From contig JBOZIK010000001.1 in NCBI GenBank assembly GCA_051453625.1, positions 281,993,392-282,057,391 of the forward strand: a stretch of 64,000 nt of DNA, written 5' to 3'. A model generated the notes under the pieces. The model had not been told where the DNA came from, ran no database searches, and saw only the letters and a program-made list of their open reading frames with translations. This DNA comes from Welwitschia mirabilis. Lineage: Eukaryota; Gnetophyta; Gnetopsida; Welwitschiales. Position numbers and translations under genes: made by a program. Each line of letters opens with the position of its first letter. Within the stretch, counting starts at the first letter, position 1. Positions 1 to 10,002 of the stretch are shown piece by piece.

Positions 1-12
1 CGTGTGGATGAG

Positions 13-42
13 CATGTGTGTGTGTGTGTGTATCTGTGTGTG
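13..42. repeat. TG dinucleotide microsatellite
   Basis: A run of TG units, interrupted once by TATC, sits at the extreme left edge. It is a simple repeat with no visible link to an element boundary. Confidence 0.9.
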
Positions 43-159
43 ATTACATCATACCCTTGGATGGTAATTGATCTAATATTTTAAAGTAAAAAAGATAACC
101 TTGTGTATAACAAGTGATATAATCATGGATAGCTCTAATAATAATACCATAACACTGAG

Positions 160-660
160 GGAATTAGTAATAAAGTTGATAATTTTAAAGAATTTTTCAA
201 ATAATTTTACTAGAAAAAATGAGTTTCATCCCCATTAAAATTGATGATCATATCAAATAAATAACAAGTTATGAAATAAAAATGTTAATGGAACTAAAAA
301 TAGTACTAAGAAGTTTAAAAAATTTACTAGAATAGAGTAAGATGATAGTAATGTATCTAGATATAAAAGATCTATAAGACTTGATCTATGAGAGATTACA
401 CATATTAAACAAGCATGTAGAATATAATATTATAAAAATAATGAATCCCTACATTGCCACTATAATAAATAAAAATAGATAAATTTTGTGAGCTAAAAGA
501 AGTTAAGACAAACATACAATGTTAAGAATGATACTTGGTTTATATCCAATATCACAAAACTAGAAAATCTATGTCATAATCCTATTAACCTATCTACATT
601 ATAGCATAGAACTTAATTAATCTGTAGTAATAACTATTAAGAGTTAAGTTCTCTTTGAGT
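160..660 (+). pseudogene. Possible copia gag/protease remnant (C0)
   Basis: This is a weak call. Around 435-480 a frame gives Y-Y-K ... H-C-H-Y, which could be a worn zinc knuckle with Cys turned to Tyr. About 60 bp later, T-W-F-I-S-N-I-T resembles the copia protease lead-in (W-[IL]-[ILV]-D-S-G-A-T) with one codon lost and G-to-A changes. The position upstream of the clear copia RNase H end at 1230-1500, in the same orientation, is the main support. INT and RT are not visible between them. It could equally be unrelated degraded sequence. Confidence 0.25.
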
Positions 661-1229
661 ATTTTATTAGTTAAAATGAATTTTATAGATTTATTTCCAT
701 GTATTTAATATGCATGCATTTCTTTTTTTACATGATTATTACTCTTTTTAGAGTTACTTTAGCACTAGTAGTTCTATGGTCCAAGTTATTTCATGTTATG
801 AGTATATGTTACATCATTATTAGATACTCAGTTTATGTCTAGAAAAGAAGGAAGCTAATTCATTATTAGAGTTAAGGCTATAAAGTAGTATTTATCCTTC
901 TTTTTATTTATTCCTTATTTATCCTTTTATTTTAATTTTCTTTAGGACCTTATTGGTCACCATGATTTTCTCATTTGGTATTAAGTTAAGTATGAAGATA
1001 TCTTTTAAGGATGGCTANNNNNNNNNNNNNNNNNNNNNNNNNNNNNNTCTTAATCCATTAATTATTTTTATTACTATTAACTATAAATTTTCAATGTATT
1101 AGTATTTAAGATCTTCTTAAAACTATTGATGATGGGTTTATTGATGAACCTAGCATAATGAGGCTTGTTATCCTTTATTTAGATTGAAAGAAATATATCA
1201 AAAATAATAAAAAAAGAATTATAGGATTT
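661..1229. other. Unassigned degraded sequence with 30-N gap
   Basis: No motif is recognised. Ns occupy 1018-1047. The stretch lies between the possible gag/protease scrap and the copia RNase H end, so it may be the deleted or unreadable pol of the same copia element. Confidence 0.5.
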
Positions 1230-1500
1230 AATGGGTAATAATTAATGCAATTTGGCTATGCCACTTGTTAGTAAAGTTTCATATTTTTGTTAAGCTTTCT
1301 ATAAAAATGTTCATGGATAATACTAATTCTCTAGCAACTATGCATAATCATGTACATCATAGAAATACAAAACACATAGATACCAACTATTATTTTATGA
1401 AGAGGCTATTTGTAATGAATCTAATATATTGATGCTTATTCAAATAAAAGAGTAATACACATATGTATTCATAAAGTTTTACTAGCCCAAGACACTTAGA
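1230..1500 (+). pseudogene. Ty1/copia RNase H C-terminus (C0)
   Basis: The forward frame reads I-W-L-C-H-L-L, then K-M-F-M-D-N-T-N-S-L-A, then N-H-V-H-H-R-N-T-K-H-I-D, then Y-Y-F-M. These match the copia RNase H end: W-x-x-x-L-L, C-D-N-x-S-A, N-P-V-x-H-x-R-T-K-H-I-[DE], and H-F. The C-D-N cysteine is lost. Stops then appear in the stretch that normally holds the D-Q-[LI]-A-D-[IV]-[FL]-T-K motif. This marks the 3' end of a forward copia element whose 3' LTR should follow near 1500, but I could not delimit that LTR. Family assignment is secure; the precise lineage is not. Confidence 0.75.
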
Positions 1501-3291
1501 GTCTTATTACACATACCTAAATTTTTGTTGAACTTGTGCTTCTTTAGCCTCAGTAAGTCTCTATCAATCTTACCAATCATCTTAGCTATATCATAAAGAT
1601 ATGTCTTTACTAATTATGAATTGTGCAAACTTGTAAATTCGGATCTTTAAAATTATGTCTTAAAAGGTCTTCTACTCTTGTTTTCTTCTACTTAATCTAG
1701 TACACACTACTTTTCATTGAATTATGAAAGTAGCTTATTTTAATTAATGAGATTTATCTAATATAATGTGATGTTGCTATTACTAATAATAAGACTAATT
1801 AAATAGGGATGACTCAATGTTTAATCCTTATGAAATAGAGTATTAATGTCTATGCATAGGATAAACCCAAAAACAATTTTGATCCATATAATGTAATAAT
1901 ACACTAGAAATGTCCACATGTCATTACAATAATTGTAACTATATTCTTATACTAGAATGTTATAAAATGATAATGTAGGCTTAAGATTAAGGCATATGTC
2001 ATTATGTCCTTCCATAAACATTATCATAAAATCCTATTTTTGCATGTACAAAAATAAAATTTCTTAAACTACATCATTAAATTATAACTAAATAGCATGT
2101 AAAGATGTCTTTGAAAGAATGCTTGCATAACTAAGAAGTATCTAAATTATCAATACTAAGTAGATTATTAATAAAACTAGGATGTAGGACAAGAGGGGTA
2201 CCTATTACCTATGTCTAAAAGGTACTATTAGTATTATCAATAGCATGAATATTAACATAGAATTTTATTAGAATGAAATATGGAATACTCTATTCAAGTT
2301 AAACAATTATATTCCAACCAAGATAGAAATGTGTACTAATAGATGATCATTTTTATTCTTCTAAAATTCAATTGTTCTCTCTATAAAAATGCAATTTTTA
2401 AGCCAAGATCTACATCCTTTATTAACTAATTTTGATTCATGATAAAATTAAGATTCATACTATGGTCTTTAGGTTTTAGAGTAGGTCCTTTTTCCTTGGA
2501 TGTTTTGGTGGATTTTCTCCTTAGCATATTTATGAAATATAAAGGTGAAAACTAAATCTTGATAGAAGTCTAAATGAAAGTAAAAAAAATATTCACCTAT
2601 AATAAAAAATACCTTGTGTTTACTCACTACAAAGAATTCTTTCAGATTAAAGATGTCTATCCTATAAAATTCATAAGAGAGAGGATCCTTATGCCCACTG
2701 AGAGGGACATTTGCTAAGTGGAGAAGTGAAAATAAGGGTTAGCAGTCCCTTTCTTACTTAAAAAGGCTAAAAATCCTAGGTTTTGGTACATTTTTTAATT
2801 GTAGATGTACAATATGAAATATGTATATACCCTAAAAGACATCTAAAATGATAAAATTAGATGTTTATAGCTTCCAAAAATGTTTGTTATTGAAAAATTT
2901 AAACCATTACTTGGATATAGAAAATACATCTACAACCTAAAGAACATATATTTTGAAAGTATAAGACATCTATATTTTTAAATATCTCCATTTTATTTTT
3001 CTTTCTATAACTAATCAAAGACATCTATATTATTTAAATATGTCTTTCTAATAAACATCTATAACATAAAATATGTATTTAACCAAAAAATTTATAGGTT
3101 CAAAGATGTCTATCTTGTAATATTAAAAACTATTAGATTTTATACTACTAATATCATTAGTAGATAATATTACTTAAAATTAAAAGGAAAAAAGCTACTA
3201 ATGCTAATAACTTAATAAAACTTCAAAGATCTACACCTAATATCTTAATCATAAAAGAATAATAAGTAGAAGGCTGAGTTGAGATACTTGT
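1501..3291. other. Unassigned; probably decayed copia LTR material
   Basis: The stretch lies between the 3' end of the forward copia remnant and the 3' end of the antisense copia element C1, so both 3' LTRs are expected here in opposite orientation. No LTR edge could be fixed. Between about 2840 and 3115 a degenerate GACATCTATA-like motif recurs about six times. No coding motif is seen. Confidence 0.5.
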
Positions 3292-3800
3292 AGACTCATC
3301 TAATTGAAAAAGGCCCAATCTCTAGGTTTTAGCATAGCTTCATAAACCTTTCTCTACTTAATGACTTAATGAACACATCTAAAATTTGATCATCTAGTTA
3401 ACATATTCAAAGTGATGTATTTATTTTGCACATGTTCTTTAAGGAAGCTATGTTTAATTTTAATGTGCTTCATCTTAAAATGCTAAATAGGATTTTCAAA
3501 GAAGCTGATGCCAATCATATTTTTAGAGTAGACTGCAATGTTATTCATTTTAAGTCTAAAATATTTTGATGATTATTCATTTAAATCACTTGATCACATT
3601 ATCTTTTAATAGCAATATACTTATCTTTACTGTTCAAGAGGGCATTTAAGTTTTGCTTCTTAGGACTTCATGATATCAAGAATTTCCTATTATGTAATAA
3701 ACCTATAGTAGTGATTATTCTTTCATACTTACAACCTACCCAATTTACATCATAAGATTCAAATGAATCGAGTCATAAGTCCATTAAGTATCAAGATTTC
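3292..3800 (-). pseudogene. Copia RNase H (C1)
   Basis: Antisense frames read D-V-N-W-V-G-C (family D-A-D-W-A-G-C; A-to-V, D-to-N, A-to-V, all single transitions). Then come the T-T-I-G position, I-S-x-S-P-K-K-Q-N-L-N-A-L (family I-S-W-x-S-K-K-Q-x-x-V-A-L-S), K-Y-I-A, and at the end D-D-Q-I-L-D-V-F-I-K-S-L-S-R-E-R-F (family E-D-Q-L-A-D-I-F-T-K-P-L-S-R-E-R-F). Two frames are needed, so at least one indel is present. The end of this domain places the 3' LTR of C1 just below 3292. Confidence 0.88.
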
Positions 3801-4019
3801 CAATTAGTAGTACTTTTTAAATAATGGGATATTCTTTTAACAACAGTAAGTTATGATTATCTAGGAACACCCTAATGATATGCGTAAATACCTATACTCA
3901 ATATAATATATAGTACACTATTTGTGAGATAAATTAAGCTATCAATCATATTTCAATATAGCTTTTTCTCAATATTCTTATCATGTTCATTCTTATCTAG
4001 TTTTGTGCTTTGTCTCATT

Positions 4020-5000
4020 AGAGTAACTTACACATTATAATCCCACAAAGCATATTTTGCTAATAGAGTTTTAATATATTTAGTTCATGAAATAAATGTA
4101 CCTTATTTTTATGCATAGCTTGTAAGCCTAAGAATTTTCTTATGTCTTTCAAGAGGCTTATTTAAATTCATCTTGGATAAGCTTTAGAAACTTCTTACAC
4201 AATAATTCATTAGTAGCCTAAAAAATAATCCCATATACATCTATTTGCATAATAGTAAAGTTATTAACATCAATTTTTATAAATAAAGTAACATCATATG
4301 TAGCTATTTCAAACCCATTTTATATTAAGTATCCTAAAAGGTTTTTATAACAAGATCTAATAGCTTACTTAAGTCTATATAGATTCTTTCTTAACTTGTA
4401 GACATAATATAACTTATGTTAATTAGTAAAAATCTTTAAGTTATTTAACATATACCTCTTCTTATAGAAATCCATTAAAAAATACACTTTTGAGACCCAT
4501 ATGATAGAACTTGAATCCTTTGATACAAGTGAATATTAAAATCATTCTAATTAATTCCATGCATGCTACTAGTATAAAGGTCTTTTTTAATACAATTCAT
4601 TCTTATCAGTTGTATCTATTCACTACTAATATTGCTTTATTTATAATTATATTATCATTTTCATGTACTTTGTTCTTGAAGACTTGTTTGATGGCTATTA
4701 CTAGTTTGTTTGATGGTCTTAGGATAAGATGCTGCACTTTACATCTTTTAAACTAATTTAGCTCTTGTTGCATTACTAGCATCTAATATTCATCAATTTC
4801 TACATCACTAAATTTTTTAAGTTTCACCTGAGAAATATAAGCTATAAATGCATAAAACTCCTTGGTAAGATTTCGTTTTTATAAACTACCATAAGGACTA
4901 TCAATAATTTTGCTAAGTAAGTGATGATTTTTAGTTAGATCATTTTTGATGATGTATTTCTTTTAGATTCTTCATCCTTCTCCTATTTCTTATCTAATTA
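4020..5000 (-). pseudogene. Copia reverse transcriptase (C1)
   Basis: The antisense frames give R-N-K-A-x-L-V-V-x-x-Y-N near the N-terminus, then V-F-F-N-G-F-L-x-E-E-V-Y-V-K (family A-F-L-N-G-x-L-x-E-E-V-Y-M). V-Y-K-L-R-K-N-L-Y-R-L-K-stop-A-I-R-S follows (family L-Y-G-L-K-Q-A-P-R-x-W). Next comes the palm motif, read as D-V-Y-G-I-I-F where active enzymes have Y-V-D-D-[IM]-[IL]-[FL], then A-T-N-E-L-L-C-K-K-F. The catalytic Asp pair is destroyed. Small frameshifts and stops occur throughout. The enzyme would copy element RNA into cDNA inside the particle. Confidence 0.88.
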
Positions 5001-5059
5001 TAGTGGTGGGTTGTTAGAAGTTAGTTTAAGTTGAATGGGCATATAGTCATCCTACACAC

Positions 5060-5880
5060 AAATAGAAGTTGAGTTAATATCATCAATTTTAACTTTAATA
5101 GTTTCTTATAATACTTGTGTTCTTTTATTGAATACTTAGAAGGCTTTACTGATTATTGAATAACCTAAAAGAATATCATTATCAAGTTTGGAGTTAAACT
5201 TTATAAGCTAATCTTTCTCATTTTAGATAAAACATTTAGAATAAAAAACATAACAATAACTTAGTAAAGCTTTCTTACAAGATTAAAGATCATATGAAGT
5301 TTCTAAGTAAAGTGTATTACTAGAACTTTATTTAAAACATTACAAGCAGTGTTAAGGGCTTCCATCTAAAAATGAAAAAGTGCTTGTTAATCATGCATTA
5401 ATATTCTTGTCATATCATTTAGCATCTAGTTCTTCCTTTTAGCTACTCCATTTTATTATGGTATTATTTAAGCAAATAATTAATAAAAGATATCAAAGTA
5501 TTTACAAAAGTCCCAAAACTTGAATTTCTAAATTTAATACCATTGTTAGTTCTTATTGTTTTGATTTATATCCTTTCTGATTTTATAACCTAATAAAAAA
5601 CTTAGAAAGAACATTAAAGTATCATTCTTATGTGTAAGGAAGGTCATTCATATGAAATATAAATAATAATCATTAATAGTTAAATAATAATTTTATCACC
5701 AAGACTTATGATATAAGATGAACAAATAGTAGTCTAAAATCTCATACATAATTTAAAAGCTGATAATAAAATTAATGATAAATCACATCTAATGTCATGA
5801 ATTTCATTTAACCAGCAAAGTGTATTACTTATGATGCTGTCAATTGGATAATACTTTAAGTTTTATTTACTTCTTATGTA
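5060..5880 (-). pseudogene. Copia integrase (C1)
   Basis: The antisense translation carries the core segment N-D-T-x-x-V-F, the block G-Y-K-I-K-T-I-R-T-N-N-G-I-K-F, then the N-G-V-A-[EK]-R-K-N signature, M-E-A-L-N-T-A-C-N-V-L-N, and near the end L-G-Y-S ... K-A-F ... V-F-N-K-R-T. In family members the third block reads R-[ST]-D-x-G-x-E-F. Here the catalytic Asp is Asn and the catalytic Glu is Lys, both single G-to-A changes. The two Gln codons of P-Q-Q-N-G-V-A read TAA. Integrase inserts the cDNA into host DNA; this copy cannot be active. Confidence 0.85.
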
Positions 5881-6020
5881 GGAGATCCAAAAAATATAAA
5901 TGTGATTTAAGTAAATAATTAAAATAAAAACAACTTTGTGTTTTAAAAGTTTATCTTAATTAATACTTTAAAAATTTTTATGATATGATTTAATTTAATT
6001 CTAAATATACACACATTATA

Positions 6021-6025
6021 GTATA
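6021..6025. repeat. Target site duplication of E1, left copy
   Basis: GTATA directly precedes the E1 LTR start TGTTAC. The right copy after the second LTR is GTGTA at 14705-14709. The single difference is a G/A transition, fitting later deamination. Confidence 0.7.
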
Positions 6026-7278
6026 TGTTACGATGCATATTTATGCAATCATTTATGTTCTTAGTTAAATCCTATTAATCACAAATATTTACACAACACA
6101 CACACCCCAGTATAGAAAAGAGTTAACTTGAATGTTGTAATATGTTAAAGCACTAGGCCTAAAGGTAAACAATTAATTTCAGTGAAGTATTTTTGGTATT
6201 TTTTCTTTAGGTTCATGAAATTAAAGAAATAATATAAGAGAAACATCCTAAGGTAATGCAAATAAAATCAACTATAAATGCAATATATATTCGACTACCA
6301 AATTTTCCTATCATATAGATTGACCTTACATAACTAAGATTGATCAGGAAAACTATTACCAATCCTAATCAATCTAAGCAATTAAGTACATCGAATAGAA
6401 TATGGAAAACTTATAATGATTAATCTATAAAGCAATGCAATGCAAATCCTAAAATAATGATTTCAATCTTAATAAAGGTTACCTTCATGATGTAGATCAA
6501 TTATAAAGCTATTACAAAATCATAACCAACATAAACCATAAGGGAGATATACATGAATAAAACTAAAAGAAGATTTTCATGATTGTTAAGCCAACATCCT
6601 ATTACAAAATACTACCACCTTAATAAAGGCGACATAGTCTAATATCAAGGAAGAGCCCTCTTTATAATAATGGATAAATCTTCTGTCCTTTAATATCTTG
6701 TCATGAGAATTTCAGGTGCCAAATAAGACAAAATTCAAGTTGAGGATGAACGAGGTATTTATTACAATAAAACAACTTAAAAATATCAAATCTAACAAAT
6801 GTAATAGAAATCGTAATGGTGCATAGAAAGTGCATGGCACATTACATAAGTTAGGTAAAGTTTGATGCATTAACTAAAAATAGTACTTATCTCAACTATC
6901 ATCTAGATGATGGTAGATATTATGCCACATCAAAAAGAGGTACCACATCAAATTTCATCTTTGATTTAGTTAACATCTTTATTAGTAAAAAAATTGTGTC
7001 ATCTAGGTGATCATCTAGATGATGGAGGGGATGACAAACTTTTTTAAGCTCTTCAATCAAGTGAAATTGGCTTTGTAGCTTATTAATTTCTCCTTAGGAT
7101 GTGAAGTATCAGAATTGATATAAAATGCCTTGAAATATGTTGGTGATTGGATGTTTTTATGATTTTTTTCTTGACTCTAAATAATTTTCATTTTCACAAT
7201 TTCCACTTAAAAGTATATAATATCTTATAAAACTACTTAAAATACTCCATAAAAAACATACAATTTGGAAACATAACA
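6026..7278 (-). repeat. E1 3' LTR
   Basis: It aligns along its whole length with 13488-14704. On the plus strand it begins TGTTACGATG and ends TAACA, giving the canonical TG...CA ends. It contains two ATCATCTAGATGAT perfect palindromes (6898-6911, 7010-7023) and a conserved box near 6612-6650. In element orientation U3 is the high-coordinate part. Confidence 0.88.
6898..7036. promoter_or_regulatory. Paired 14-bp palindromes in E1 LTR
   Basis: ATCATCTAGATGAT occurs perfectly at 6898-6911 and 7010-7023. The second sits in a larger dyad from TGTCATC (6997) to GATGACA (7036). Similar dyads recur in the UTRs and LTRs of E1, E2 and E3. Position in U3 suggests a cis element, but function is inferred only. 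Confidence 0.6.
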
Positions 7279-9786
7279 TAGCCCATCACTTAGTCTTGTC
7301 AGTCCCTGACAAAGTAGGTAAATAACCGTAATTACTAACTAAAGTGAGTAAGACAAATATTACCTAGGGATATGTAAATCAAGGTAAAAAATCTCATTAT
7401 GTAAGATTAAATCTTAAAATTAAATAAATTTAATGTCTTATCTTGCTAGATATTGTGATCACACTATCATCTGATATTCATTTGAATATTTATAGGGATG
7501 TTAAGATTTTAAAAATCAAATTATAAAATCAAATGCCTATAGTTATGCTTAATAGATAAAAAGATTAAAAGCAATTGCTAATGCATTATCCCCCTACTTA
7601 AAAGATCTAGAACATCAAAGAAATAGAAATTGAAATGTTATAATAAAAAAATTTATCATAGGATGTAAATGTAATAACTTACACAAATGATGTGTACATA
7701 TAATCAAAAAAAGTAATAATTCAAAATTGATATTCATAAATCAAATAATTGAGTTTTTAAGCATAATATATAAGTAAAAATGTATCAAAAATAAATAATA
7801 ATAAAATTATTTTCTTCATCTATGGTCTTTTGAATTGGTTGGATTATCCTTACAAGAAAAAAAAACTAAAAGTATTCTGCTGTCAAGTACATGTTTGACT
7901 AATTAATATCCACAATGCATATCATTCAAATAATAGATCATTATAATCAAACTAGTACATTATAGATATTATCATGAAAATTTAAAAATTACCCTCAAAA
8001 TATTAGCTTAGAATTATTTTAATAAAAAATCTTAAAGTATGTCCTGCGCCTCTTCACGGTGAATTAATATGTCCCATATTTCCTTAAAATAAGAAGAAAA
8101 AAGATGAAAACACAGGTTTAGTATAAGTAAGAAAAATAGATGAGATTTAGAGTAGTAGTCTTTGTGCAAAAAAAGGATCAAATTAATTTAAAAAATAAGA
8201 AATAATGAAACTAATGATGCTCAGAAAATACATGTGCATTATCTATCATATCATCTGCTACATCATCTAGATAATAGGATGGATTATAGGGCTTATCAAA
8301 AGATCAAAAAAATAAAAAGTATCAATAAAATAAATTAAGATCAAATGATATTATGAAGGTTCTAGAAATTTACCAAAAAGTCTAAGAGCTAGGTAAAAGC
8401 TAATAATCATGATGAATCAAGGTATGATAAAGGAGTTGAATATTGGAAAGAACTTAATGTAAGAGAAATAGATATTAGGATAAAGTAATGATAATGCATC
8501 AAGCTAATAAAATACTGAAATATGTCATGAACTCTTAATCATTAGAAAAAGTAATAAAATACATTAAAACTCAAAAAAATTAAAGAAATAAATTCAAAAA
8601 GATATCAGAAGAATAGATGGGAAAAATTAGCATCATAAACGAAAGGAATATTATTTTCTAAAAGCACTAAAAGAAAATAAACTTTTATAAGGAAAACTGC
8701 AAGTAAAAATAAAAATTAATAAAAAAATTACCTAATGATCAAGTCCTAAGTATTTCTGATGAAAAAGTATGGGAATAACTTTGAAATACAAAATAAAATG
8801 ACTAAGGAAAATGACTAAGGAAAATAGAAAAAACATAGACAACTAGGAAGATGAAGAAGATTGGGTACATATACTAAATTTCAACCTAGAAAATCCCACT
8901 AGAAGAAATTATAAAATCACTTGAGTAATGATGTATGACATAATGTAAAAACTTTATAAATTACCACTCAAACAGGCAATGATTATGATGATGATAAGTA
9001 ACTAATATTTTTAATCAATAAATGATAAGAGCAAAAGCTACTAAGAAATGGACTCATCTACTCACAATTCATAATGCACTAAAACTCTTAAAAGTAAAAT
9101 GATCATATGAGAATATTGTAATCTTAATGAGTCTAAGAAATAAGTAATGCCTCTAATGATACCAAGAACACCACTAATCCCATATCCTCAATGTATTTAT
9201 TATTATTTCATGATAATGGAAGTGCAATCATAGTTAGAGAAATAAGAAATTATGAAGCATGATTAACTAACCTCCTAGTAGAGTTTTCATAGCTACTAAT
9301 ACTATTAAAATTCCCTCTTAATAAAATTTACCTTAGTGTAGTAGGACATTATGATGACCATGTATTTAACATAAAAATAATAGATCATAGTCATTACTCT
9401 TCTCTTTTCCCCCCTTTTTTGGTAAATACATGGTAAAATAAATTTCACATAAGCAAATACTCTTAAAAATGAAGGTAAATACATGAGATTAAAAATAAGG
9501 AAGAACACCTCTAAATAATCAAAAACTCATATCATTGAGAAAGAACACAAAAAACTAAAGCATATTCCTTCAAAATAAAGTTCATAGACATTTTAATGTC
9601 TTAAGATTGGGTGATTACTAGGATATTTTAAAGTGATAAGATTGGGTGAATCCAATCTTATCACTTTAAAATATCCTAGTAAAGATAACTAGTTATGGTA
9701 ACTTTATAAATTGAAATATTAATTAAGTTTTAAAGATGTTCAAGTGATAGAATGATGTGCATCAAAAGAATTGACTAAGAAAGAAT
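7279..9786 (-). other. E1 3' untranslated region
   Basis: This stretch lies between the integrase end and the 3' LTR. It matches the E2 3' UTR, clearly so at about 8870-9370 against 48480-48970. It starts with the block CTTGTCAGTCCCTGACAAAG at 7295-7314, shared in weaker form with E2, E3 and E5. An ATCATC dyad lies at 8243-8284 and a 13-14-bp duplication (ATGACTAAGGAAA twice) at about 8798-8825. A pyrimidine tract is at 9398-9421. No reading frame of note was found; Athila elements may carry an env-like frame here, but none is recognisable in E1. Confidence 0.7.
9615..9682. repeat. Perfect 31-bp inverted repeat, 6-nt loop
   Basis: Positions 9615-9645 and 9652-9682 are exact reverse complements, separated by GTGAAT. 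The matching part of E2 (about 49195-49265) carries only the right-hand arm. The left arm therefore looks like a later addition in E1, as produced by template switching to the opposite strand. Confidence 0.95.
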
Positions 9787-10002
9787 TTAGGTAATTGTAG
9801 GAGGACTTCCAAAGCAAATGCTTCTATCATGTTTAAGATCTTTTAATAACTTGTGAATTTTTAACCTTTGTTCATTTTTTTCAATTTTTCTAGTATTCAA
9901 ATAAAAAATCTCAACTGAGTTATTAAAATGTACTTTCTCTAAAAGATAAGGATCTAACCATCTAAAGGTTAACTTGTTATGTAAAATAAAAATAAAAAAC
10001 AA
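9787..10002 (-). pseudogene. Athila integrase C-terminus (E1)
   Basis: An open antisense stretch of 71 codons contains N-K-L-T-F-R-W-L-D-P-Y, then V-E-I-F, then K-N-E-Q-R-L-K. Gypsy integrase ends carry [KR]-L-x-x-R-W-x-G-P-[FY], a V-E-I strand and V-N-G-Q-R-[LV]-K. The match ends sharply at about 10000, after the sequence AACTTGTTATG that E1 shares with E2 (near 49550). Upstream sequence in E1 is unrelated to integrase, so this is a tail only. It marks the replacement or deletion boundary in E1. Confidence 0.8.

Larger units (their letters stand above)
3292..5880 (-). mobile_element. Ty1/copia retrotransposon C1, antisense, pol remnant
   Basis: A contiguous antisense pol remnant in the copia order: integrase at high coordinates, then reverse transcriptase, then RNase H. 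The motif set (A-x-N-E-L-L-C-K-K-F after the RT active site, S-L-S-R-E-R-F at the RNase H end) suggests a Tork or SIRE-like lineage. Gag and the 5' LTR are not seen upstream; E1 is inserted about 145 bp beyond the last recognised integrase sequence. The 3' LTR should lie below 3292. Every domain carries stops or frameshifts, so this is a dead copy. Many stops replace glutamine or arginine codons by a single C-to-T or G-to-A change. Confidence 0.88.

Noticed and set aside
4511-4756. 81-codon forward frame
   Set aside because: It is the antisense shadow of the copia C1 reverse transcriptase, whose motifs are read on the other strand.
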